Shown here: positions 1-31,230 of the stretch, in pieces
Layout: each line of letters starts with the position of its first letter
How positions within the stretch are numbered: the first letter of the stretch is position 1
Made by a program: the position numbers and the translations under genes
NCBI GenBank assembly: GCA_025642075.2
Contig: JAODUO010000478.1
Location: 117,501-181,500 of the forward strand
Direction: 5' to 3'
From: Ridgeia piscesae
Taxonomy: Eukaryota > Annelida > Polychaeta > Sabellida > Siboglinidae
Length of the DNA stretch: 64,000 bases
The notes under the pieces: generated by a model
Seen by the model: only the letters and a program-made list of their open reading frames with translations
What the model was told of the DNA's origin: nothing
Databases searched by the model: none

Positions 1-1688
<1,688 letters not shown>

Positions 1689-1699
1689 ATGCATACATA

Positions 1700-3544
1700 T
1701 ACATGCGTATATATGTAACGTGTGGTGAACCCAATAGTTAAGAATTAAGAGACAGGCCGACTTAACCACTTGGTAAATTGAGTCACGAAACGTTGCAGCA
1801 AAGTTGTATTTGCAGTAAATACGAGGTGACTGTGACGTAGCTTAGACACCGGTGCCTAAGCAGAAAGCAGACTTGGCAGGATTAAGCGAGGACTGGAAAA
1901 AGATGCTGCATTCCAATCACATCGTGCAGATGGTAAACACCAGTTGTCAACTGGGGATGTCTCCAGCTATGACTCGTAAATTTACGCAACTGGGTCATGA
2001 ACTGGTATTCAATGTAAACATGAGGTGACTAGAACGCAACGTAAGACCGAATCATTAAATGATATTGCGACGGAAGAAAGAAAGCAAACATGAATTAAGA
2101 ACATCACCGACGACGACACGGAGATAATAACACTAACAACGATATTGGTTACATGCATATCTACAGTTGCACGTGTCTGCAATGTCTCTGCGACATGCAT
2201 GCGCAATTGATTTATATAGAAGTACATACCTGAAAACCTATTTATATAATGATTTACCCTTTATTTTGTGGTCGCCTTGGTGGGCGTCATCACTGCCTGT
2301 CGTCACGCCTAAATATACGAGGCACCGCTGCACAAGATGCAAAACATCAACTCACCGTCGGTTGCCTTTACTGGCGTTGAGATACGCGGGTTTTGTTGTA
2401 CAATTCACAAACACACGTGACTATGCGTAAATCAGTTGACGCGAGGCTGGTGCAGTGGGCCCAGATGCGACTCCGAATAGGGGAGACCGGGGCTAGATGT
2501 AACAAAAAACAACATATTTCAGGATTGCGGGTAGGTTTCTTAACCGATCGAAACTTTTGTCATGCCAAAGGGTTCCCACATATCTCCTGCAGATAATTGG
2601 TGCATAATTAAATGCCTGGTTTATTACATAGATGCGACATAATGAGTTATATGTGGTGTCCTAAAGTGTTACAAGTTACCCCGGTACGGTACTACCGCTT
2701 TTCTTTTAAAATGGCGTACCTTTGTGGCGGGTCGATGAATTCACGTGATATTACAAATGGCATGCGCAAATCTATTGATGTACATGCTGTCGTCATGCAG
2801 TATAATTTGCGTTAGCAGTTTTGTCTGCAAGCCATCTGTTACAACTTACCCGTGTTGCAACTAGTCCCGGTCTCCACTACGGGTCCGCGCTGTCGTGTTC
2901 AGTTAAAAGAGCGACCATTAACGACAAAGTATGAAGTAGGCAGTAGGTCAAATACATGTTTGTCACCCATAGCCTAACTAGTAATCAGTTGGTGGAGCAC
3001 AACTAAACTAAATGTAATTACATACAATGACGCGTCCGCGAGGGGACGAGGCTATTCACACATATGATCTGTGCATAATTGACAGGTCAGAAAAACATTT
3101 GTTCTACCTAGGCTAATGACTCTACTGCTTCGACAAAACAAAATAAAGTGTTCCAACGTATATCAGTGTGCAAGATATCTAATTCCGTTGATATTGTGCA
3201 TATAAATATTTCAAAAGTTATGCGTCGCGCGGGCCCAGTTTCGGAGTTGAATACATGTTTGGAGTCGAATCTGGGCCGGGTCGAATCTGAGTCCACGACA
3301 CCGGATGTTTGAGCGCGTGTAAGGGCACGTGGACATGGGGACAGATCATCCACCATTAACCTGCTCGTGCGACTATAAACGTGAGCATGAGAGTGTATGC
3401 AGTAATCTGACTGTGGGTGTAACTGTAGTCTAGAGTACAATTTGTTTAACTTGACGTTCGGGGAAGCATTTCGAGTAAACCGTGTTTACGAATTTGATGA
3501 ATCCTATTTTATTGAGATGTGTGCCGTATATGTTTGTTTGTTTG
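1700..3544. other. No gene recognised
   Basis: Mixed-composition sequence with only short frames and no splice-linked coding pattern. Confidence 0.6.
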
Positions 3545-3751
3545 TGTGTGGGGGGATGGGTGGGTGTGTGGGTGTGTGGGTGTGTGGGTGTGTGGGTGTG
3601 TGGGTGTGTGGGTGTGTGGGTGTGTGGGTCTTTGGGTGTGTGTGTGTCCTCTTTGTCTCTCTCTCACACACACACACACTTACACACTTACACACATACA
3701 CACACTCAACACACACACACACACCACACACACTCACACACACACACACAC

Positions 3752-3819
<68 letters not shown>

Positions 3820-3880
3820 ACCTCTCTCTCTCTCTCTCTCTCCCTCTCCTCTCCCCTCCCCCTCTCTCTCTCTGTCCCTC
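3545..3880. repeat. Compound microsatellite: (GGGTGTGT)n, (CA)n, (CT)n
   Basis: An 8 bp GGTGTGTG array at 3550-3650, then CA with interruptions to 3817, then CT to about 3880. The left half is G/T and the right half C/A, so the array is partly self-complementary. Confidence 0.95.
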
Positions 3881-4588
3881 CCTTACTCCCCTCATTCACC
3901 CCCTCTATACCTCTCCTGTATCTCCCCCTCACCCATTCTCTTGTATACGGAAATTCATTTAACACCGAATGGAGCGCTTTTATCTGCACGAGATTTCTAA
4001 GGTGTGTATCGATGAATCTGTTTCACCGTGTGTGTCTAATGTCCATGTCTGTATTTTTGTATTGATAATTGTTTGTATCTGTCTAATCTAATATTATCTA
4101 TATGTATACTTCTCTCTAGTCGTCCTACGTGTGTGTGTCTTTCTCTTTGTTTCTATATAACCCAAACATTTACAGTTATTTTCATGCAATATAGCACCAT
4201 CTTTCAGAATCCATCTTCTTTTTGCAATACACGCCTATCCTAAACATGCTGAAGGTACACTTGACATGGGCTGCTCACGATTCCTTATCGTAGTGTATAG
4301 CAATATCCAAAATGTGTTTACTTTCCTAGCCCCGTAAAATTTACGTTAAATCCCCCCCCCCCCCCCAACGGACGACACACATGATAATCGCAGCACCTTG
4401 TTCCACAGAAGCCATATGTGTGAGACGGGTCATAATGTAACAACCGCTTCTACAAACAATGCTGCTATTTTGTAAAATTCATAAGAACAAAGCTGTGACA
4501 TCGTCAATGACGTAACAATCAGAGGCGTCGCCTTAGTTGCTGCATAAACTGAAGCGTGGTGACTGGTAGGTTTTGTAGGACTTTTTTG

Positions 4589-4866
<278 letters not shown>

Positions 4867-5888
4867 CGTGCGTGCATAACTTTGTGTGTGTGCGCGTGTG
4901 CGTTTGTGATATAGGCCCCTAAGTGGCTAATGGTAATCGGCAAAAATAGACCCCTTTTCATTTAATTAAGTTTCCAACTGACGCGCTTGTGTGGAATATG
5001 GAAATCCTTAGTGACTCCACAATGTTATGAACTACGTCTGCGAGCAATATGTTCTTACCACGTTCATTATTTTATTGTTATTCCCTTCAGGGAGTGTAAT
5101 TTGTTATTGATGACGTCCGCGTACGAACCATATAATTTTGCCTTAATACGCGGACGCCGCCTGCGAAAAGAATGTATAGATGCTGCCATCTTGCGATTGG
5201 CAAATAAAACATAGGTGTACAACAGGGTCTATGTAAAATAATAAAACGGCTTGAACTAACTGAAACGACTGCTTCTAGACGATTGTCTTGCGAAATAATT
5301 GCCATATAATATACTTATCATATTGTTGTTGACATTCACTATTCAATAATGGCTGGCGGACAGAGCCTTGCAAGTCAACGGCTGATCGTTATCACGATAT
5401 ACGAAAGCGTATAACAATAGACCGTTTATGAAAATAAAACATGTATACGTCAGTGGCAATTCCCGAGGCACAATTTATTCGTAGCTTTCACTCTTCGATG
5501 TTTGCCTGATATGACTGGTACAAGCAACAACAAGCAGACAAGAACAGTATCTCAAGTTCCAGTGAAGCGGGTGACGCGGAAATAAGCCGCCTTCCCCGCT
5601 CTCTCGCGCTCATAGTCATAGCCTTGATTAGCCCCAGGTCCCGTGAGGTGGCAGCACTTGTTAGTCTCTCGCATGGATAACATTCAAAAGCTGGCTAATT
5701 TAAGTGTCCAGACTGTCTTCTTGGCGAAGTTACGTAGCCGAGCAAGAGTCAATTAGGCGAGACTATCACCATCCATGGAACATCCCTTTGTAAAAACTCC
5801 TCCTTTAACCTGACCCACTGAAATCGCTCACGAGGAGTGTCATCGGCCTTCTAGCAGACCTAGTAGCTGTCAGGTGACATGAATGATA

Positions 5889-7100
5889 ATTATAATTTTG
5901 GGTGATTTCATTTCACGCTGCTCGTGTTACATGCAATGTATATAATGCTATTGGGTCATTACGTTGGGATTCCCACCAGTCGTGTGTACAACTTAAAATT
6001 GGGGTCGGTGTTTGCGCTGTTCCCACGGCTGACGCAGTCAACCGCTATAATTTTATAGTCCAACTCCGCTCATTCTCGCGTGCCACGGTCTCTGCGGTTG
6101 ATTTCATAGGGCCTGCAAGTGGGTCACGACACATGGCGTGACTCCGCGCGACTGGAGCTTATTGGGGACTAAGCGAGACTAATTGGGGACTGGACACAAG
6201 AATAATATTCTAACGATGGATGACAGTTGTAGCTTCCGACCGATGAATACTAGCAAAATCAGTTCATAAATATCTTATGTTATACGTTTCTTATCTTAAA
6301 AGTCCGATTTAATATTGAGTTTATCACACTATCATAGGCACATAGCGATTTACGTAGTGCAGATAATAGACACGATGCTAAGCTAGCTGTATGTGTCTTT
6401 TACGGGATTTGCGTTTTACATTGCTGTACGTTGTGGTTTCGATAAGCACTTATATCTGACAAGTTGTCTAAATGCACATAATCATAACACATGTATACGT
6501 TTGGCCCAAACAGGTTGTATTGCGCGAAAACTGGCACTGTTCATTATTAGTCAAGATCGCCAAACACAAGTACTTGCCGCTATTGCCATGGCAACCACTA
6601 TAATAATCGATTAAAATTCATGATTTCCGTGATCATTGTCACCGGCAAAGTGTTCCACTGCTTCTGCTTGTAATAATCCTTCGGACAATATAAGTGAAAT
6701 ACGCTATTTCCGGACAGTTCGATTATTACGACCAAAACAAAACAAAGTCCTATATGTTAACATGGAGTAAATGGACCTCCTGCCCCCAACTGCCCCCAGC
6801 CTCGTTTTTCGCGCGCGAGACTTGCAGGCCCTATTAGTACCAGATTTCACTACCGCAACAACAGTGCAAATACCAGTCTCGCTTAACCGACTGTCGGTCG
6901 GCTGCGTAACTACGCCGAGAAGTGTTGAGGGGCTGACAAATGCTGCCACCTCACGGAGCCTGGGTGATCGAGGTTATGCAAATACTCGCCCTAATTACAC
7001 AACTGGCGGGAATCCCAATGTAATGACCCATTAATTCGCTTCCTAAACATTGCATGTAACGCGAGCAGCGTGTGTCTTAACTCATCCAAAATTATATAAT
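5889..7100. repeat. Foldback repeat with about 100 bp arms surrounding element copy A
   Basis: Sequence 5889-5990 (TTACATGCAATGT then GGGTCATTACGTTGGGATTC) recurs in reverse complement at 6992-7100. The 0.72 kb element sits between the arms. Farther out, CCCGTGAGGTGGCAGCA near 5640 is mirrored near 6945, and a related motif recurs at 45186. The outer unit is probably an older element into which copy A inserted. Confidence 0.6.
6109..6831 (+). mobile_element. 0.72 kb TA-flanked DNA element, copy A
   Basis: It begins GGGCCTGCAAGT and ends ACTTGCAGGCCC, a 12 bp perfect inverted repeat, flanked by TA on both sides. Two more copies are at 29630-30270 (minus) and 30276-30997 (plus). A 73-codon frame starting at 6393 is preserved in all three but resembles no protein I know and probably reflects recent copying. 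No transposase seen. Confidence 0.78.
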
Positions 7101-7101
7101 A

Positions 7102-7148
<47 letters not shown>

Positions 7149-7203
7149 TATATTATATAATATATATATATATATTATATAATATATATATATATATATA
7201 TAT
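7087..7203. repeat. (TA)n with ATTATATAAT interruptions
   Basis: AT-only tract of about 115 bp, strongly self-complementary. A further TA run is at 7517-7583. Confidence 0.95.
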
Positions 7204-7508
7204 CACATGACTCACACTTCGTGAGCGATGTCATTGGCTTTTGCTTGCCAATGTCTACTGGGGGTGAACAATATATCTACCCCTATCAAAGCACATCTAC
7301 CGCCTTGCCTCCCCATCTCCCCATGGGTATCCTCAAAGTGACAGTGTTTGCAAGCCCTTTTGTATAACAAAGGTCTTGTCCCTTGAAAAATAGTAGATAG
7401 GAAATATACCCCCTGGTACTGGTACACACTTGTAAGGCTACACAATTACACTTTGAATCTCCGTTTCACTCAATGCTATATGCCTCGCTCATAATTATTA
7501 GTATTTCA

Positions 7509-7589
<81 letters not shown>

Positions 7590-7600
7590 TAAATAATATG

Positions 7601-7710
7601 TGGACAGTATTTTGAACGGGTTTAATTTATAAGAAACGAACCAAGTCACTGTGACAAATTAAACTACAAAGAGCCTACTTCATTTGCAATTAGTCAAGAT
7701 TAAATATTGG

Positions 7711-7760
<50 letters not shown>

Positions 7761-7787
7761 AGTATTTAATGTTCAAAATACTGTCCA
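7601..7787. mobile_element. Small palindromic MITE-like element with 17 bp inverted ends and a TA core
   Basis: TGGACAGTATTTTGAAC at 7601-7617 is exactly mirrored at 7771-7787. A second internal pair, ATTAAATATTGGTAT and ATACCAGTATTTAAT, flanks a (TA)n run at 7713-7758. No target duplication identified. Confidence 0.6.
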
Positions 7788-9459
7788 ATAGTTTTGCCAT
7801 TACTTATGCTACATCAAATAAGATCTGATATCCTAATGTCAATGCAATAATGCATCCAACTGCCATGCAGTTAAACCCTGGCACGTATACAAGCATATTG
7901 ATACTTATAAATGAAAACAAGTACTGCACACTAAATAGTTCAAGCATATTTATTCTGCCACCATATTCAGTTGTCTACAGTTGTAGAAATAAATCACATT
8001 TGTGCAGTGTCTTCGACAGGCCACTACAGTTTACCATCTTTATGAAAGGCGCTCACTCAATAATACCTTTTATATTGCATAGATGTGCTGCAGACATGTC
8101 ACATTTCTGTGTAGAAGTCTGTTATTCCCACCACCTCTCAAAGAACTAGCTCTGTAAACTGTGGTTGTTTTTATAGATCATACATGAGATAATTAATTAA
8201 TCCCACGTACAGAATCAACATCGCACACAACATGCCTCTGCCTCCTACGTCTACATCAATAACTAGAGTGAAAGGGCAAAGACACAAGTCTAGCTATTAC
8301 ACTGTGAGATGTCTCTGCCCACCTGTGCATACACATACATACATCATGAACAACAACACATCACCATAAATGTTGCAGATACCCAATATATAGCTATTTC
8401 AAATTCAACAAACATGTCTATCTAAAGACACTGTGTCATGATATGCAGACTACATGCTTTATATGTAACCCAGTAAAATTACTAAAGCTAACAAATATTC
8501 AAAATGTAATACAAATCCAACCATCATGACAATACTACTGCTATATTGTGAGAGCAGTATGCTGTAATCATGACAAACGTAACAGAATCTTACATTAAAG
8601 TTGCATTCTATTTCAATGGCTTTTAAGAAAGTGTATGAGCAACACACACATTATTTGCTCTTCTTATACAAGATATGTTACTTTAGCATTTGACCTTATT
8701 CAATAACGTATTCTTTTGCGCAGTTTCCAGATCCAGTCAGCAACACAATAACAGGGTGAAACACAGATATATTTTGTCTTCATTGGCAGCATTTTATGTT
8801 AAAATTGCATAGTCTGTATTGAATTGAAGAAAGTAAGATTGTATGCAATATGTTACTTCACAGGAAGTTTGTATTAAAATTGGATTATCTAAGAACACAA
8901 CTTGCAAAGTGATGTTGCAAAAATATAATATAAAAAAGATTTTTACTATATATTAACATTATATAAAAATTAGACATATATTCTTTTTGTTAAATCACAA
9001 GGAAACTGACTATCTAAATTACAAATATAATTACATTTGTGTTTCTCTAAGGTTATATCTATCTATCTTCAATGCAAGTAGCAACAAAGTGGTTTCATTC
9101 ATGTGCACATTAAAAACTCTTTCAAAATTTTTTTAAACCGCTTATATAACACAAATGCCAAATTTAAAGAATTGGGAGAAAGGTTATTTTGTTAGCGACA
9201 CAATATAACTCCAAAAAGTTGGACCTTTTTGAAGAAAATCAAATAAATGACGATGCTGTTGTTTTATAGCCAATTTAAAAATTAAACTATGAAAATAGAT
9301 TTAGTTGAGATAGAAGGTGATTTGAAAGAGAAGAATGTGCAACACACTTGTGTAGCAACATTGGCAAAAGTATATATAACTTCTTGCTGGAAGAGGAACA
9401 TTTGGCAGCTTTGTTCACGGTCATCTGCAGACAGTACGTAGCACAGTGACTGGCTGCAG
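7788..9459. other. AT-rich 3' flank of the FRRS1-like gene
   Basis: Very AT-rich. Probably includes the 3' UTR on the minus strand. The 99-codon plus-strand frame at 7850 lies antisense to it and looks like chance. Confidence 0.5.
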
Positions 9460-25784
<16,325 letters not shown>

Positions 25785-25980
25785 ACTGCTGGTGACCTGA
25801 ATTATAAAACAAACATAATTTATTTCCAGAGCTTTAATCTTGTTCTTTGGTGTGCCTAAGATCTAAGGCTTTGGTGTGCCTAAGATCTAAGGCTTTGGTG
25901 TGCCTAAGATCTATATTGACACATACCTGACACTTGAGTTGTACAGTGCATTATGGAAATTGTCTAATGTTGCACCTATT

Positions 25981-25984
<4 letters not shown>

Positions 25985-26046
<62 letters not shown>
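25985..26046. repeat. (TA)n microsatellite
   Basis: About 60 bp of TA just upstream of the FRRS1-like coding start, in the 5' UTR intron. Nearby, a 25 bp unit (GGCTTTGGTGTGCCTAAGAT) is repeated about three times at 25845-25912. Confidence 0.95.
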
Positions 26047-26053
<7 letters not shown>

Positions 26054-26088
26054 TACATACATCATGCTATGTTTTAAAACTTATTAAT

Positions 26089-26199
26089 TTTTGTTTTGGT
26101 TTAGCAATGCCTTAGAACTTATTTTACATCTGCATCTGTATTTTACATTTACATCGATGGCAGATGTCAAATAAGTTCTAAGACACTGCAAAAGCAAAA
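26089..26199. repeat. Foldback repeat, arms about 45 bp
   Basis: The left arm includes CCTTAGAACTTATTTTACAT and the right arm is its imperfect reverse complement (ATGTCAAATAAGTTCTAAG), separated by about 19 bp. MITE-like hairpin next to a (TA)n run at 25985-26046. Confidence 0.6.
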
Positions 26200-28254
26200 T
26201 ATATATATTAAGTATTGGGAAGACCACAAAAAACTGCACCTTAAATCATATGAGGCTCATGTCAAAAAGTTCAGCACCAATCCTCTTTGAAGCTAAACTA
26301 CATCCTCTGATGTCTATCCCACATGGAGGTTTTTTTTTGGAAACTCACCAAAACCTTCCAACCACCATTTGAAACTCACCAAAACTTACATGGGGGAACT
26401 ATATGTCAGCCCCCCCCCATGGAGGTAGCCTTAGCCCTCCCTATGCCCACGTGAATAAGTTTTGTTAAGCACCTTGATTAGTCCTTATAACCTGAAGTGG
26501 CACCTGACAATGCCTTTACTTTACTCCCTCTTGTTAATTATGATAATATTTTAATTAAATTATAATATTCAAACAAACTTAAGACACTTGCGTCTGAACA
26601 CAAATAAAGGTGAAGTACCCTTTACGCCCGCTATTCAAATACATTGATTACTTTGACCAAACACTGACCCCAAAGTGTTATGTTTACCCATTACTACACA
26701 TGCCTAATTAATAACCATGTAGCGTGGAGCTGGTAACACTAACAGCCCCATTACTCAGAACCGGTCTGACAATATGATGCTCTGGTGAAACGCCACGCCC
26801 AACGGGGTATGGGGACAGGGGATGCTGTCACTGCCAATTACACACAGGTATGCACTCACAGGTGACAAGATAACACATTCATGACAGCAATGCTGCACAA
26901 AATAAAAACATCGTATGAAGCCCGTAACAATCTGCGTCACCATTTGGTCGATACCAGTGACCTGCATGCCAATGCAAGTGTGCAGATCATATCGGAATGC
27001 AGTAACATGCTTGTTTACTCGTTGTGAGGGTTGCATCTTCGGCACGTTGATGACAGGCGGATGCATTGAAGGGGGAATCATTAGCCAGGAATGATGTGGA
27101 CATCGACGATATTACATACAACAAACCTAAGTGTAAACTCTTGTCTACACTTAATTGCTGAATTGACAACAAAACTGGGTTTACGCATAACACCGATCAC
27201 TGGTTGGTGCTGTTATGTATATTGCATCTTGTATATACTTTGTCTAGCACCTTCACGCAAAGCACAGCACAGTTGTGTATACACACGCACGCACGCACGC
27301 ACACCACACGTCAACGTAAAAATCCAGACATATGGACTATACTGATTAAATACGTAGCTAAACAGCAATCGACCTACCAGCAACCCTGTAACAAACACGT
27401 TAGTGTTCGAAGCGTTTACTATGTGTACCTACGGTAGTTGATGCTTCGCCTTCAATTCAACGTTTCTTGTTGTTTCGACTCGGTACCATTAACTGCGCTA
27501 CACGCCGATGAGCTGACGTTGTGTGACTACTCCCATCTACTACGAAACCTAAACTCGTCTAGCGATGGTAACCATAAATAACTCACATTACAGTCACAGG
27601 CATGTACCGGCGACAAGTCACGCCCAGACGCACTTGTAGGTGGCTTCCGGTTGTTTGGGGGCAGTCACGCGTAACGAGTGAATGACGTCATCCACATGTC
27701 ATCCATCGAATGTGTTTCCAGCGCGTGTAATGGGGTAGTCACTCCAAGCATAATTTACTATTTATTCACCTAATTTTTATGACACGTGTTCTCGCCGGCC
27801 CGCTGGCGGCTGGTATGATCCATAGATGTCATACCATAAATGTATAACATTTAATCACGTTGTTGCTTTTGTCAGTTTACAATGTAGGCCTCCTTGCTAC
27901 TTATTTATGCAAGCAAACAATCCCTCGCGGGAATACTTCACTACATATCTATTAGCACAGTCTAGAATCGTCAACACTGTCCCATACGTGGATAATGTTT
28001 GTCAAATAAAAGTTTAATTGGAATATAAATTAAGAGCACGCCTCTCGTCCTTATCAAGTGTTGTCGTAATTGGTGTATGTTGTCCTCATGTCGGAAGGCT
28101 CCACATGTTCAGTGTCGTCTTCTATAGAAATAACCAGACATGTCTTTATTTATTTCGCATGCTATCACCTTATCGGCGCCTTAGCAACGCATAAGCAAGG
28201 AATCCCTTTTGTCTTCATCCCCTTTTGTCTTCTTCCTTACATTAACCTCTATCT

Positions 28255-28378
28255 CTCGCTCTCGCTCTCGCTCTCGCTCTCCCTCTCCCTCTCCCTCTCC
28301 CTCTCCCTCTCCCTCTCCTCTCCTCTCCCTCTCCCTCTCCCTCTCCCTCTCCCTCTCCCTCTCCCTCTCCCTCTCCCT

Positions 28379-28405
<27 letters not shown>
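28255..28405. repeat. (CTCGCT)n, (CTCCCT)n and (CT)n array
   Basis: Hexanucleotide CTCCCT dominates, with CTCGCT at the left edge and plain CT at the right edge. Confidence 0.95.
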
Positions 28406-28426
<21 letters not shown>

Positions 28427-28798
28427 CTCTCTTCACACTCTCTCTTCACTCACCAAACAACGCACCCACTGTTGCATTGCAATGCCAGTCCCCAGAGCCA
28501 CAATCTATATATAGATGACACCACAACGTGTATTCATTAGATGACATGTCACGTTGACCGGTATAGCCGGCGGTGTTTATTTGATTGCCGAAATGCCACA
28601 TTGACCCCCATCGCTGTTTATTGATATCGCCATCCTCAAATATTTGTCCGGCTAATTTTAGTACTTCATAATGCATCGTCATCGTGACAGAAGAAAATAA
28701 ACATATTAGTGATATAAATGCTTTATGTGAACTATGTTTTCAAGAAAATTATGGAAAAGCCTCATTTTTCATTTGTCCTGGTAGAATTATAGTAAAAG

Positions 28799-29122
28799 AT
28801 AAGTTCTTATATAACACAGTATCCAATCCTCAGGATTGCTCAAAGCGGTTTACACTTTACTTCCCTGGCAGACCTGTTCAATCAACCACCATCTCAACTT
28901 CTCATGGAAGCATCCGTCCATACGCTGCTATTACTGCGCGAAGGCTGATCGTATATATATACACCACTTGTCTATAGCCAGGTACTCATTTATACAGCTG
29001 AATGAACTGGAGCAATGTTGAGTGAGCAACCTTGCCCAAGGATTTAACACCGCAACACAGGATTCGAACCCGGGTTCTCTTAGTCGAGAGTCCGAAACTC
29101 TACCCCTGAGCTACTGCGCTCT
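28799..29122 (-). mobile_element. tRNA-derived SINE, family 2, full-length copy
   Basis: On the minus strand: a tRNA-like head GAGCGCAGTAGCTCAGGGGT then CCGGGTTCGAATCCTG (A and B boxes), followed by a body with GCAAGGTTGCTCACTCAAC and ending near TTATATAAGAACTT. Other pieces of the family occur at 12196-12325, 19777-19921 and 24445-24500. Confidence 0.75.
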
Positions 29123-29141
29123 ACAAAGTGGGGTAGTGATA

Positions 29142-29600
29142 TGATGTAAGACCACAATAAGGTGCTCATCCGCCATTCCCCGTGCGACCAAAGAGTACCC
29201 TTTAAATGCAGCATTATGCAGGTTGTCTGAATTTCGGTGAGCACATATGTAGTGTGGAGTGATTAGAAATGATGCTTTCGTGCAGCGTGGCACCAGAGCT
29301 GTCAAATTACGACAGCTGTCAGTCGGTGCATTTCTGCGTATTAATACAGTTGTAATTTTGCTTGGTGATGTAATCAGGGGCAATCCGTGCGTGGTTCAAG
29401 CAGAAATGGAGGGGTGTAAGGTTTGAAAGAAGTTTGTGGGAGCCTGAGGTATTAAAAGCTCACGAATTTTTCACAGAACTTCTGTCTGTGGAGGATAAAT
29501 GTGTTGTGAATTGTCAATAACATATCTCATAAAGATTAGTAGGAAAGGAAGGAAACGTTATAATGGTCGCCTATGGAAAATGCAAATGTGGTCTGACTCC
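29142..29600 (+). repeat. Interspersed 0.45 kb repeat, copy 1
   Basis: Starts TGATGTAAGACCACAATAAG and ends near GCAAATGTGGTCTGACTC. The second copy is at 46601-47041 in the same orientation with high similarity throughout. The ends are weakly inverted (AAGACCACA against CAGACCACA), so a MITE is possible. Contains a local palindrome GACAGCTGTC. Confidence 0.7.
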
Positions 29601-29629
29601 ATATTGTTTAACTCGGCAACTGCCCAATA

Positions 29630-30270
29630 GGGCGTGCAAGTCTCGCGCGCGAAAACGAGGCTGGGGGCAGTTGGGTGCAGGAGGTCCATATACTCCATGT
29701 TAACATATAGGATTTTGTTTTGTTTTTGGTCGTAACAATCGAACTATTCCGAAATAGCGTATTTCAGTAATATTGTCCGAAGGATTATTACAAGCAGAAG
29801 CAGTGGAACACTTTGCCAGTGACAATGATTTCGGAAATCATGAATTTTAATCCATTATTATGATGGTTGCCATGGCAATAGCGGCCAGTACTTGTGTTTG
29901 GCGATCTTGTCTAATAATGAAGAGTGCCAGTTTCCGCGCAGTACAACCTGTTTGGGCCAAACGTATACATGTGTTATGATTATGTGCATTTAGACAACTT
30001 GTCAGATATAAGTGCTTATCGAAACCACAACGAATAGCAATGTAAAACTCAAATTCCGTTAAAAGACACATACGTTCTAACATCGTGTCTATTATCTGCA
30101 CAACGTAAATCGCTATCTGTCTATGATAGTGTGATAAACTCAATATATTTATGAACTGAGTTTCCTAGTATTCATCAGTCGGATACTACAACTGTCATCC
30201 ATCGTTAGAATATTATTCTTGTGTCCAGTCCCCAATTAGTCTCGCTTAGTCCCCAATAAGCTCCAGTCGC
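29630..30270 (-). mobile_element. 0.72 kb TA-flanked DNA element, copy C, truncated at its 5' end
   Basis: Inverted relative to copy A. The outer end GGGCGTGCAAGT is intact beside TA (29628-29629), but the first 40 bp or so of the element, including the inner terminal repeat, are absent at 30270, where copy B starts a few bases later. Confidence 0.75.
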
Positions 30271-30275
30271 TTATA

Positions 30276-30997
30276 GGGCCTGCAAGTGGGTCACGATACA
30301 TGGCGTTACTCCGCGCTACTGGAGCTATTTTGGGGACTACGCGAGACTAATTGGGGACTGGACACAAGAATAATATTCTAACGATGGATGACAGTTGTAG
30401 CATCCGACTTATGAATACTTGGAAAATCAGTTCATAGATATCTTGTGTTATACGTTTCTTATCTTAAATGTCCGATTTAATATTGAGTTTATCATAATAT
30501 CATAGACATATTATAGCGATTTACGTTGTTCAGATAATAGACACGATGTTAGACCGTATGTGTCTTTTACGGGATTTGCGTTTTACATTGCTGTACGTTG
30601 TGGTTTCGATAAGCACTTATATCTGACAAGTTGTCTAAATGCACATAATCATAACACATGCATACGTTTGGCCCAAACAGATTGTACTGCGCGAAAACTG
30701 GCACTCTTCATTATTAGTCAAGATCGCCAAACACAAGTACTTGCCGCTATTGCCATGGTAACCACCATAATAATCGATAAAAATTCATGATTTCCGTGAT
30801 CATTGTCACCGGCAAAATGTTCCACTGCTTCTGCTTGTAATAATCCTTCGGACAATATAACTGAAATACGCTATTTCGGGACAGTTCGATTATTACGACC
30901 AAAACAAAACAAAGTCCTATATGTTAACATGGAGTATATGGACCTCCTGCCCCCAACTGCCCCCAGCCTCGTTTTCGCGCGCGAGACTTGCACGCCC
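30276..30997 (+). mobile_element. 0.72 kb TA-flanked DNA element, copy B
   Basis: Starts GGGCCTGCAAGT after TA (30274-30275) and ends ACTTGCACGCCC before TA. Nearly the same length as copy A (722 against 723 bp). Lies head-to-head with copy C, making an inverted repeat of about 640 bp arms with almost no spacer. Confidence 0.78.
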
Positions 30998-31230
30998 TAT
31001 TACGTTTCTCCGCCAGTATATACATAGGTAAATGAAGCGTTTAGATGTTTCGACAGGAGCGGTGCAAGTGTAAATCCAGTAGAGAAGACTGTGATGTTTT
31101 TCTAACTAGTAGAAACCTTGTGGACCATCAACCAATGCCGGAGGACAACTAGGACCTAGTCCGAACAACTGGTCGAGTACGTCAACTCTGTCTACAAAGC
31201 TATTCAGTACAGTCATGTAAAACCGCGCTT

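Larger units (their letters stand above)
25800..28250. other. Region upstream of FRRS1-like coding start; candidate 5' non-coding exon
   Basis: A minus-strand donor AAT|GTGAGT near 27587 in less AT-rich sequence could end a non-coding first exon that joins the acceptor at 25797. Otherwise only the microsatellite and foldback listed. Confidence 0.3.

Noticed and set aside
7850..8149. 99-codon plus-strand frame
   Set aside because: AT-rich, no family resemblance, antisense to the probable 3' UTR of the FRRS1-like gene.
29040..29122. Functional tRNA gene on the minus strand
   Set aside because: Same reason: a tRNA-like head of SINE family 2, with related heads at 19860-19921 and 24445.
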